From Gordionus sp. m RMFG-2023 (Eukaryota; Nematomorpha; Gordioida; Chordodea; Parachordodidae), in contig NC_088776.1 of assembly GCF_954871325.1 (NCBI RefSeq), positions 38,860,508-38,924,507 on the forward strand: a DNA stretch of 64,000 nucleotides, read 5' to 3'. Position numbers and translations under genes: made by a program. Below, piece after piece: positions 1 to 10,369 of the stretch (the stretch's first letter is position 1; each line of letters begins with the position of its first letter). Under the pieces are notes generated by a model that was given only the letters and a program-made list of their open reading frames with translations, did not search any database and was not told where the DNA came from.

Positions 1-153
1 CAAGGATCAGCTAGAACTACTCGTTAGAGGGTATACAATTCAGGTTCTTAAAATATTTTGGATAACCAAGATTGCAAAATATTTTGATGGGGAGGTAATT
101 TTTGGCTATATATTAAGCAATTAATTTTTGTCATAATATCCAATAGCGAATTA

Positions 154-386
154 GGCAGCATTCATAGTGGGATAAGACCCGACACGATTTAAGAGCTGAC
201 AGTTTTTTAAAATCTGTTTATGAGATCAATTTTTCTTTATTAAATTTATTATTTCTTAGATTACTATTATGAATTTAATTAAAGAAAAAATTAATATTTA
301 TAAATAAAAATTGCTCTCATAAACAGATTTCAAAAATCGATCAGCTGTTAAATCGTATTGGATCGGATCCCACTATTAATGCGGCA
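154..386. mobile_element. PIF/Harbinger-like MITE
   Basis: A 233-bp element with inverted ends of about 60 bp. The left end GGCAGCATTCATAGTGGGAT pairs with the right end read backwards, TGCCGCATTAATAGTGGGAT, and the match continues through CGATTTAA.AGCTGA and AAATCTGTTTATGAGA. It is flanked by TTA on both sides (151-153 and 387-389), the 3-bp duplication typical of PIF/Harbinger. There is no coding sequence. The superfamily call rests on the TTA duplication and is an inference. Confidence 0.75.
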
Positions 387-1554
387 TTAGGGTTAAATAA
401 CAAATAAATGCATTTCGACTCAAGCTTAAACTCGAGCCAAATATTAGGACGAATCCAACTCCTGACTCGAGCCAAAGTCAACTCATCTAGTCCTTGAGCC
501 GAAGCTAATTTTTACGACTTTAGGTCAAACCCCGAAAATTATAAATTAAATAAACACACATTACCCGTATTTTTTTGATGATATATGAATTGTAAATATC
601 TAAAAATCGATAAATTCCTATAATAAAATTATCCCAGTCGATAATTATTTCGAATTCGATGCTAAATATTTAATTAATATTGAATTGAACTACTCGTCCT
701 CTAGTTTTTAAATTGGTTTATCGATCAAAGCTCGAGTTTCTAGTATAAAGTAAAAATTATCAAATAGAGAACAATTTTTAAAAAAAGTAATCTTAAATAT
801 AATTATTTCCATGCCAATATTGAAATACTCGTCACTATGCATAAAAATATAATTGAGCAAAAAATTCATAATAAAATATTATATTAAAAGTTGGTTTTGG
901 GTTGGTGCTTTGGTATATGGATTTGGTCGATCAGATCGACCCATTTGGTTGGGTTTGTTCATTTTTTCGACCAAAAATAATGCTAATTAGACTTCAACCA
1001 AGCAATTTAACCACATTAACTCTTCATACCCGAAAGTCAAATATTTTTATTTTCAAATAAATTAAAAAATATGGAAATGTTTTAAATTAAATCTGCACAA
1101 CAGTACACAATAATTTCACTTGAAAAATGCCAAATATAAAAATATATAATTATGATCAAATATGTTCATAAAATTAGATGGAAGATGAGAATAGACTTAT
1201 AGCTGAAAAGAAATAATGATTTAATAATTTTACAAATTTTATAAATAACGTTGATATAGTTTAATTGTGTTTGTATAATTAATACTTGTTAGGGATTCAA
1301 TTATAAAATATATTTAATTAAGAAAATATTTACAACTATATTACTTAATTGATTTTGATATTAGGATCAATGAGTGAGCAGTGTAAAACTAATAAAAATA
1401 AAGCACTAACAATATAATTTTGGTTGAGATGTATTTTCAAATACCTTATAAACATTTTTAAAGTTAATATTTTCAGTATGTTTCTGAAATAAAGGAGGGG
1501 GGGGGCAAAAAATGGGCTAGAATTGCCTGTAACTATATTAACTAAAGATAAGAA
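387..1554. other. AT-rich stretch with no gene seen
   Basis: No exon, RNA gene or bounded element could be supported here. A run of about ten G lies near 1495-1506. Such runs elsewhere in the window sit just inside hAT ends, so an unrecognised MITE end is possible. Confidence 0.5.
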
Positions 1555-1711
1555 AAATAGTAATAATGTAGGAACATATATGTTTTATATGATTATGTAT
1601 ATACATATGATTATCATTTAATAATCATAATTTTATCATTTTCATTTTTAATAAATGTATTGTGAAAATTTCATATAATCAGCATGAACATCTTCATTTG
1701 TACAAAAATAA

Positions 1712-2526
1712 ATGATTTTATTATTTGCTTTCTTTTTATATTCATTCACCAACCAATTTTTCTTTGTCAGCAATTATAATAATTCATTCAATATAAGAAC
1801 CATTAATATATTTTCTAAATTAAGTTTATTATCAACCATAATTTTATCAAATTTTGCAAATTTTCCATAATTTATTCCATTGACTTAATTCTCACAATTT
1901 TATCTTTATCCATATTAATTTCATGAAATATTACATTCATATTGCTCAAACATATATCATATTTACAAAATAATTAATACTTACCATGACATTATATTAT
2001 ATGTCTTATTATTATATATATAATTATGATTAATATAATCTTGGATGAGGTTAACTACCTAACACAGATATAATCTATTATATTTTTAGGATATCCTTAC
2101 AGTATAGTTTTATTGATATAAATGTACATGGATAAATAAATGTGATATGTGAAAGAATCAAATATTTAATATTAGCTCATGGATGTAAGTAACCTGAAAT
2201 ATGAATCTATTGGATGTTTTATGAAAAAAAATATGGGGAATGATTGGAAAATGTTATGGTAAGTATGAACTATTTTGTAAATATGATATTTGTTTGAGAA
2301 ATATGAATGTATTGGATTTTTAATGAAATTAATATGGATAAAGATAAAATTGTGAATGAGAATGAAGTCAATAGAATAAATTATGGAGAATTTGCAAAAT
2401 ATGATAATTATGGTTGATAATAAACTTAATTTAAACTATATATTAATGGTTCTGATATTGAATGAATTATTATAATTGCTGACAGAGAAAAATTGGTTGA
2501 TGAATGAATTTGGGAAATAAGAAAAT
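1712..2526. mobile_element. Fold-back element nested in the left arm of copy 1
   Basis: Two arms of about 255-270 bp, roughly 1713-1990 and 2255-2526, are inverted copies of each other; for example ACCAATTTTTCTTTGTCAGC on the left matches GCTGACAGAGAAAAATTGGT on the right. The loop between them resembles sequence at 6955-7040 and 7265-7320 (ATGATTAATATAATCTTGG then GAGGTTAAC). The element separates the outer and inner parts of the long TIR of copy 1, so it is younger than that transposon. No coding sequence was seen. Confidence 0.7.
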
Positions 2527-3779
2527 CCATGTCAAATCAATCACTTTATAACCCGACCATCTCAGATTTTGTTAAAATTTGGTATTTAAAAGTATTGTAA
2601 TTGACGAATCCAAAATATTAGATTCTTAACTCTACCAGAACCGGAGATATAGGGCTTCAAAGTGCTTCAGCTTGGTCATTTTTCGAAAAAAATGATTTTT
2701 AAAAATTGTATATTAGATGTACTATGTATATCGATTATGGCTCATTTTATAGCCCTAAGTAAACTCTTGAACATATGATAAATAAAATTAATTTTTTTTA
2801 TATATTTTTTTTAAATTGCGGTTAAAAAAATTTGTAATTAATTTTTCAAAATGTTAGACTAAATTTTGTTTTCCAAATTTCAGATATTTTGTAAAGAGTA
2901 CCAAGAACTGTTCATATAAAAAATTTCAGAGTGGGGCAAAAAAAATTAATTAGGAAAAATCTTATTTTTGAAAAATCTAGATGGCGTAAGTAGTTTAAAA
3001 TATCAATTTTATCAATATAAATTAATCTAAGAAATTTTTTTATTCCATAATAATTTATCGAATAATTAATAGTAATATTTAAAATAATTTTAATTAAATT
3101 TCCTTGAATTTAATTTATAGATAATAAAATTTCATTAATAAATTATCGATTTTTATAATAATTTTTTTCCAACAATTTATCGATTTTTTTATCTGTTACT
3201 TCCTAAAATTTGTAATTTGTAATTTTTAAAATTAATTTATTTATTTTGTACAAATCCATTGAATCTTCCAAATCACTATTCCAAAAAAGGTTTAAGAAAA
3301 GTGACGATTTGGATAACAATGTATCATAAAATTAACAAAGGAGAAAATATTTGTCCTAAGTCGCAAATTTTTATATAAAAAGAAGAATAGTATTCCAATT
3401 TTAGATGATAGCAACATCCCTACAACTTCAAATAATTTCTTAAACCTCCACCGATATAGAAAATGATTATCCAATTAATAACGACAATGCGCAACTCCCT
3501 ACACTTTTTTTAGAATACTTAAATTCTACTTTAAATTAAATGGGGCATTCTCCAATAAAAAAATAGACTAAGAGAAAAAGGATAGCTTAAGAAAAAGCTC
3601 AGCAGACTTTCAAAAGCTTTTAGCAAAATTCTTCAACCATAGTTGAATACAAATGGTAGCGACGATTTGATAATTCATATGAAAAATAATTATCCATTAT
3701 TGTTTAAAACACAAAAATATTAATTATTAACGACATTACCTCCAAATTGAAACATTCACATAATTAAAAAACAATTTAA

Positions 3780-4640
3780 CGCTTCGTTTTATATGATCCG
3801 TAATTCAAAATCATAATTCATTCTTGGTCAAAAGGGGATTCTTTAACTCCTAATCCAAAGGCAGGTAAAACATAGATCAGTGCACAGTTGACGTTGTAAA
3901 AAGTTTCTATTTAAACGATGAATATAGTAGATTACTGCATGGAAAAAAAGATTGCCTTTCTATAATTGAAAATGATGAAAGGATTAATGTTCAAAAACGG
4001 TTAATTCTAAATAATTTAAAAGAAATCTATATAAATTTTAAAGCTATCTACTTTTCTCTTAAAATCGGGTTTTTAAAATTCGCCTCATTGCACCCTAAAA
4101 ATTGCATACCAGGTTCAAGTGGCACTCACTCGGTTTGTGTCTGCCTAATCCATCAGAATGTTAAGTTGCTAATAATAGATAGCAATCTAGCAACTTTAAC
4201 AAAAAATAGGGATAAAGATAAAGACTTACAAAGACATAATTCCAGCAATCCTCCCCTGCCAGCCTGTTATTTTGGAGAATGTCACGAATGTCCTGTGGAC
4301 CAAGCATTAAGGGCTAAATTAGAAAATTTATTAATTGCACATGATATATACAGGATAACGTTCAAGCAATGAATATCTGTAGATAGAACAGTCTAGAGAC
4401 CCTAACGCAAACAGCTGACGAATTTCTTAATTACTTATTTAAAAAAATATTTATTTTGATTCGCCATGCTTTTATTACCGAACAGCAAAATAGATTCCAT
4501 CAGAATCTTAAAAACAATTTAGAACATGATTATTATTTGGTTATCTGTAATTTTTCTTGAAGTCCAAGGTTATCACTGGACCACTTCCCAGGTTACCCTA
4601 CATCCATTTGGTATATATTATAAAGTAAATAATGTATTAA
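3780..4640 (+). pseudogene. Transposase fragment of the long-TIR transposon (copy 1)
   Basis: The plus strand encodes the N-terminal and early catalytic part of the same transposase as the minus-strand gene at 10370-12970. In order: PNPKAGKT, a YSRLLHGKKD block, VQKRLILNNLKEIY, GSSGTHSVCVCLIHQNVKL, then a CX4CX2C cluster (CYFGECHECP) and DIYRITFKQ. The longest open piece is 4088-4372. Beyond it VDRT and VQGYHWTTSQVTLHPFGIYYK-type residues appear in shifted frames, so the gene is disrupted. The residues that in copy 2 read DFSENY have decayed to CNFS here. The catalytic second half is absent. It lies between the inverted arms as expected of an internally deleted copy. Confidence 0.7.
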
Positions 4641-5479
4641 ATCATAAGTTATGATGCCATATCCGCAGGAAGGACTTATACTTTAACTAATGATGAATCT
4701 AAAATGGCAATATATAAATTAAATTTAAAGAAATTTAATTAAAATTATATTAACTATTAATTATTCGATAAATATTTTATTATGGGATAAAAAAATTTTC
4801 TTAGATTGACTTATATTGATAAAATTAATATTTTAAACTACTTACCCCATCTAGCGGATTTTTCAAAAATAAGATTTTTCCTAATTTATTTTTTTGGCCC
4901 TACTTTGAAATTTTCTATATGAACAGTTCTTGGTACTCTTTACAAAATGTCTGAAATTTGGAAAAAAAAATTTAGTCTAACATTTAAAAAATTAATTACA
5001 AATTTTTAACAGCAATTTAAAAAAATATATAAACTAAAAATTAATTTTATTTAACATATGTTCAAGAGTTTACTTAGGGCTATAAAATGAGCCATAATCG
5101 ATATACATAGTACATCTAATATACAAAATCTATTTTTTGAAAAATGACCAAACTGAGCCACTTTGAAACCCTATATCTTCGGTTCTAATAGAGTTATGAT
5201 TCTAATCTTTTGGATTCGTCAATTACAATACTTTATTAACTTAAATACCAAATTTTAGCAAAATCTAAAATGGTCGGGTTGTAAAGTGATTGATTTGACA
5301 TGGAATGACCCTTATTTTTGTTACAAATGAAGATGTTCATGCTGATTATATTGAATGAAACTGCAGAAGAATGAAGTATATTCACAATACAATTATTAAA
5401 AATGAGAATGATAAAAATATGATTATTAAATGATTTGCAAATTTGGGGAATAATTATATGTTATGAATAATATTGGAAC

Positions 5480-6290
5480 AATTATATGGGAAAACATGGG
5501 ATTATTAATGATAAAGTGACAATTACATGGAGATTGGTTTATGGATCTATGGTAATTTAGACATTGGGAAAAGGTTACTGATAAAAGAACTTGGCTAATT
5601 TGAACATTGGGAAAATGGATACTAATAAAGATACCAGCAAAATAAGACATAAAGATACAAGGACGTTGGGCACTCAAGTGATTTAATAGGGCTTCCGTGA
5701 GCCAGATGTAGCCCTATTAGGGTTATAGTACAAATAATTACTTGTACGATGTAAGGATATGGATTATCTCAGGGCAATCCAAGGATGATAGCGATCTCTT
5801 GGCCAGCTCAGATAACAGTGACCTCATGAGCCATCCAATGATGATATCAATCTCTTGACCAGCTCTAGGATAATGGTGATTTCATGGGTCGTTCAAGCAC
5901 AATGTCGACCAATCTACAATGGACTTGATAGCAATACTTCAGTGGGAGATCAAGCATAGTGCACTCGATAACGATACTCCTGTGGGAGATCAAGCATACA
6001 ATGGAATCGATAAGAATACTCTGGTGGGGTATCTGTCGATATTGATACACCAGTGAGAGATTTATCAACAAGGGAAAGGATATTGATACTCTAGGTGAGA
6101 TTAATCCACAAGGGAGACGATATTGATACTTTAGGTGAGATCAATCAACAAGGGAAACGATATTGAAACTCTAGGTAATATCAATCAACAAGGAAAATGA
6201 TATTGATACTCTAGGCGAGATTAATAGTATCAAGGCAGCTAATATTGATGCTCTTTTGAGAGATCAAAATTTTAATTGGGGAGAGAAGAG
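5480..6290. repeat. Degenerate minisatellite with changing period
   Basis: Several related tandem units follow each other. At about 5540-5630 a 42-bp unit (AATTT.GACATTGGGAAAA) occurs twice. At about 5930-6030 a roughly 52-bp unit with GTGGGAGATCAAGCAT repeats. At about 6065-6240 a 40-41-bp unit containing CAACAAGGGAAACGATATTG and ACTCTAGGTGAGAT repeats about five times. Units share GATATTGATAC-like cores, so the arrays probably derive from one another. No protein is supported. Confidence 0.75.
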
Positions 6291-6429
6291 TGTGTGTTAA
6301 AAAAAGGTAACACCACATGGGAAAGGTAAATGGAGACCAAAGGCAAGGATTTTTTAGTAGAAACTTTAAGTCGTTGATACCTCTACTCTATAAGGAATGG
6401 GAAATGTAGTAATGTAGGAATATATTATA

Positions 6430-6950
6430 TGGGGCTGTGCCGATCCACATATTTTTCACCGATCCGATCCGATATTGTCTGATATTTATAATGTTCCTCC
6501 CCGTGAAATTAGAATTCTGCAGATAACGAATTTTGCAAAATTATCTTTGTCTTTTGTAAAATATTTCTAAAATTCAAATACCATATTTAAAAAAATTCTT
6601 TTATTTAAAGTATAAATAATAAAATTGGGATTATTATTTAAAAAGATTTAAAATAAATAAAATTATGGGTGTTCCTTTCTATTTTTATAAAAAAACTTTA
6701 AAATACTATAAATCTATTTTAAAAAATTAATATAATTTAGGAGGTGTTGTGCATTTGTATTGTTTAAAAAAAATTATTTAGACAATATTCTAATAATTAA
6801 AATAAATATACATAACATAAAATAAAATAACAAAAAAAAAAGAAAAATAAAAAGATCGGATCCGTTTTTATAGGTATCGGCTCGATCCGATATTTTTAGA
6901 AAACTCTAAATATCAGTGCCGATCCGATATTTAACATCGGGACAGCCTTA
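6430..6950. mobile_element. hAT MITE with GATCCGATATT-rich ends
   Basis: The ends TGGGGCTGTGCCGATC and, reversed, TAAGGCTGTCCCGATG form short inverted repeats. Both subterminal regions carry repeated CGATCCGATATT-like motifs, a common arrangement of transposase-binding sites. Flanks ATATTATA (6422-6429) and ATATTATC (6951-6958) match at 7 of 8 bases, the hAT duplication length. The interior is AT-rich and non-coding. It split an older repeat whose other half continues at 6951 and resembles 2020-2085. Confidence 0.75.
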
Positions 6951-7045
6951 ATATTATCTGTTTTTACGATTTTATATATACTTATGATTAATATAATCTT
7001 GGGTGAGGTTAACCCTAACAAAGAGAGCGTCTATTATATTTTTTG

Positions 7046-7264
7046 TAGTGTTGTTAAAAGACTCAATTTGAGCCGATTTTTTAAAACGGATAACTCAATA
7101 TTTTATCCAGAAAAATATTATGCAAGCCTAAAGACTTTGCTCATAGATGGCACATAGGATTGAACATCTATTGGCGAAATCTCGACGCTTAGGCAATGTT
7201 TTCCTGGCTATAATGTTAAGTTAGCCGTTTTTAAAAACCGGCTCAAAGCCGTTTTACAAAAATA
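7046..7264. mobile_element. hAT MITE (TAGTGTTG family), copy 1
   Basis: A 219-bp element with a perfect 8-bp duplication ATTTTTTG at 7038-7045 and 7265-7272. Its two halves are inverted copies built around GAGCCGATTTTTTAAAACGG, AACTCAATATT and the AAAATATT/GCTCATAG region. A second, truncated copy lies at 33015-33196. It has no coding capacity, so it must use transposase supplied in trans. Confidence 0.85.
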
Positions 7265-7626
7265 ATTTTTTGGATCGATTAATAGTATGGTTTTATTGAT
7301 ATGAATGTAAATGTATGAAAGAATAAATTATATATAGAAATATTTTATAATAAAATATGTTATATATACTCTTATATGGTTTTTTATTATGAAATATTTT
7401 ATTATTTGCTATCTTAAATTAAAACTTTGTATTGTTAAAATATATGGTATAACTGATAGTTATGATTCTAATCTATGTGGCTCATCAGATGAGTAAATTT
7501 TTGCTTCAAGATCAACAGATATTGATTCAATAGATGCATTATAAAACATAGATTTTTGAAAATTTTCTGAAAGAAATTTGTCAAAGATTGTGAACAGTTT
7601 GATAGAAAGGAATAACAGGATTTGGA

Positions 7627-9465
7627 GTCACTTTATCACGCGTCACTTTATCACTCAGTCACTTTATCACGCGTCATTTTATCTTGCTACACTTTATCAC
7701 AAGACACTTAATGTTTTTGTTATGTTTATTATTAACAATAAAAAAAATCCTTATCTCTTAAAATTTGGAAAAATGTATTTATCTTTGATATTTTTTAAAT
7801 CAATGTTTTTTTCACAAAGATTTATAATTTTTAAAAATGGTTTTGTATTTATCCATAAATATAATAACATTTTTTTCTCTATATATAGCTCAATTTTCTA
7901 TATTATTATATATTTAAGAATATATTTTTATTAATTATAATGTTAGATTTGGATTTACATCAAATAATAAACCTACCCTCTTATATCAAAATTATGAATA
8001 TACGAAATTTAGAACAAATAAAAATAAATCAACCTGCTGGAGGCACGCCAAAAATAAATCTCAAAAATGCAATTCTTTTTTATAACAACGAAATTTAATG
8101 ATATTATAAGAAGTCCCCTTGATCATACTCATGAAGATCATTCCAAATCTAATGCCAGAAAAGATAAATCAGAAATGAAATCAAAATTAAGTGGGTATTC
8201 TAGTCCTTCGTTGGCCCACGCAACTACATATTAAATAATGATAATAATATATTGATGGTTATGCCAAATAAGTCAGCCTTTATCAATCATTACAACGGCA
8301 TAAAAAACCAAGCTCAACCATTATATTGCCTCCAATCTCGACGGATCTCATTTTCATATCCAGAATAATACGATTCCTGGCATGGGAATGATAATTTAAG
8401 ATTTATAATGTTGAGCACGAACGATTCGAAGGATTATCAAAATCGGATATATGGATATGTGATGGTATCTACTTGCAGATATCCTTGGATGTTATTTTCA
8501 TCTAAAACAGAGCGTTATTAGAAAAATAAATGATTTGGGATTAAAAGAAATGTATGAGTCTAATGATGACTTTCGATTGTATAGCAGGTATTTATCGGCC
8601 CTTACATATGTCCCAGAGGATGATGTTGGGAATTCATTTGATACCTTGGCAGAAATATTTGGAGAATTGAATGGCTCATCTGAGCTTATTTCCTACTTTG
8701 AGAAGGCCTATATCCGAGGACGTAGAAATCCCAGTAAAAAATATATTTTTTGTTATAAATTTATATATTTATAGGTCAATGAAATAATTTTGCAGCTCCT
8801 CTCTATATTGTAAAATTATGAAACAAATACAATTCGACGTTAGAAGGTGACGCCCAAACAACAAATTGTGTTGAAGGGTGTATAGAATTCAATCGCTATA
8901 CCAATGTTCTCACCCATCGCTTTGGAAATTTTTAGATGGGATTCAAAAAGATATGCAAAAACATAAGGCCCTATATCTTCAAGTCATAATGGGACAACAC
9001 CGCACCTCTCATAGAAAGATGAAGATATAAAAGAACGATTTCAGATATGTGTTTTGAATTATGGACCATTGGATTCTTTAACATTTTTAAAAGCTATTGC
9101 CCATATTTCATGCAATTAAATATTTTATAAATAATATATTATTTATCGTGATATATTGATTTATAGTTACTTACTAATAAAAAGTATAAATTGAAATCAT
9201 TCTTATTGCTTATGTCTCCTGTTTCATTAGATAAGATAATAATTAAGTTAAAAAAATTATACTTATGAAAATTAAATATTAGTTTTTTTCAATAAAAAAA
9301 TTAATTAAAATTTTTTAAATATCGAAATTTAAACAAAAAAGTCAAAAAATCAGATATTAATAAAATTTAACTTTTCAAATATATTAAATTAAGTTTTAAA
9401 TATATCATGATAAAGTGTCGCGTGTTCAACTGTCGCATGATAAAATGTCGCTAGGCGAAAGGGAT
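7627..9465 (+). mobile_element. MULE (Mutator-like) remnant with repeat-built ends
   Basis: The left end is a tandem array of about 15-17-bp units, GTCACTTTATCACGC repeated four to five times at 7627-7710. The right end (9408-9465) carries the same motif in the opposite orientation, GATAAAGTGTCGCG and GATAAAATGTCGC. Between them lies a MULE transposase fragment. MULE ends are often long and internally repetitive, which fits. No target duplication was identified, so the outer limits are approximate. Confidence 0.65.
8250..9090 (+). pseudogene. MULE transposase fragment
   Basis: The clearest segment (8529-8774) reads GLKEMYESNDDFRLYSRYL, then ALTYVPEDDV, DTLAEIFGEL and SYFEKAYIRGRR. This is the block downstream of the catalytic domain of MULE transposases that carries the FVP..DV and YFE.TYI.G signatures. 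A later frame carries LEGDAQTTNCVEG, corresponding to the family's TNN.VEGWH motif, then NVLTHRF. An upstream piece with YGYVMVS may be a remnant of the region before the catalytic domain. The pieces are in different frames with stops between them, and no complete DDE triad is visible. The gene is dead. Confidence 0.65.
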
Positions 9466-10369
9466 GACAGAAAAGTGAAATTCCTTGTCCAACAGCAATT
9501 AAAGTTTATATTAAAAATATGGGAGGCGTCGAGTTAATGGACTCATAGATTACCTAACGGGCCTTTCCAAATCAAATCGATCAAGATTCGTCCGACCCCT
9601 TTTAAAATTGTTTAAACTCTTGAATTATTTATATAGGTAAAAGAAATGAGAAAGCCGTATATTTTAGCTCGCAAACACACCTGGTTACTCAGATATATGG
9701 GCTCCTAGGTGCAAAAAAGAGCCACTTTTCAATCTGTAAAATTTTTAAAATGCTGATATCAAAAAATATTTATAGTAAAAAATATAATATATCATATTGT
9801 AAGTAAAAAAAACTCTGAATGGCTATCAAAAAAATAAAAATTAGCGCCAATTTAAATCTTTAACTTCCGGTTTACCTATATTGTTTTACCTGTATTTTTA
9901 AGCAAAAAATAGTGTTATTATTTTTTTGCTTTTTATTTATACACTATATATAAGATGTAAAAATCTTGGCGACGCTAACGGCTATTCCGAAATATACATT
10001 TTTATCAAAAACTGAAGAAAATAGATGGCGCTTTTTGAAATTAAGGATTTATGTAAAAATTTTGCCAACTTACCGATAACAGGATATTTTCACTTTTTAT
10101 ACTAAAAAAATTTGAATTTCTATTAAATATATTAATTAAACTGAGGGGCAGTGTGGGAAAATGCCCATTAAACACTTAATAATGTAATAAATTTCCAATA
10201 ATAAATATTTTTCGTATAATTTTTTTTATTATTCATTTTTATTAATAATATAAAAATATAGATAGATATTCAGATTCATTACTTAATTTAAAATATATTT
10301 GGAACAAAATTTAGTCAGATATAAATAACTATATATTTTTAGAAAATAAACAAAAGATGAATAATTTTA

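Larger units (their letters stand above)
1613..5440 (+). mobile_element. Long-TIR DNA transposon, copy 1
   Basis: A giant inverted repeat encloses a transposase fragment. The left arm (2527-3150) matches the reverse complement of the right arm (4690-5312) over about 620 bp, including shared stretches such as CTAAGTAAACTCTTGAACAT. An outer pair, about 1613-1711 and 5320-5440, extends the inverted repeat; it is separated from the left arm by a later fold-back insertion (1712-2526). The right arm ends in GATTTGACATGGAATGACCC, the same terminal motif as copy 2 at 15345. The protein shows this is a cut-and-paste DDE element. The superfamily is left open; Sola-type or another long-TIR group should be tested. 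No target duplication was found. Confidence 0.75.

Noticed and set aside
5426-6071. Minus-strand frames over the minisatellite as proteins
   Set aside because: They follow the tandem DNA units and have no independent motif.
7578-7934. 118-residue plus-strand frame at the MULE left end
   Set aside because: It reads through the tandem GTCACTTTATCAC units and then low-complexity AT sequence; no domain is visible.
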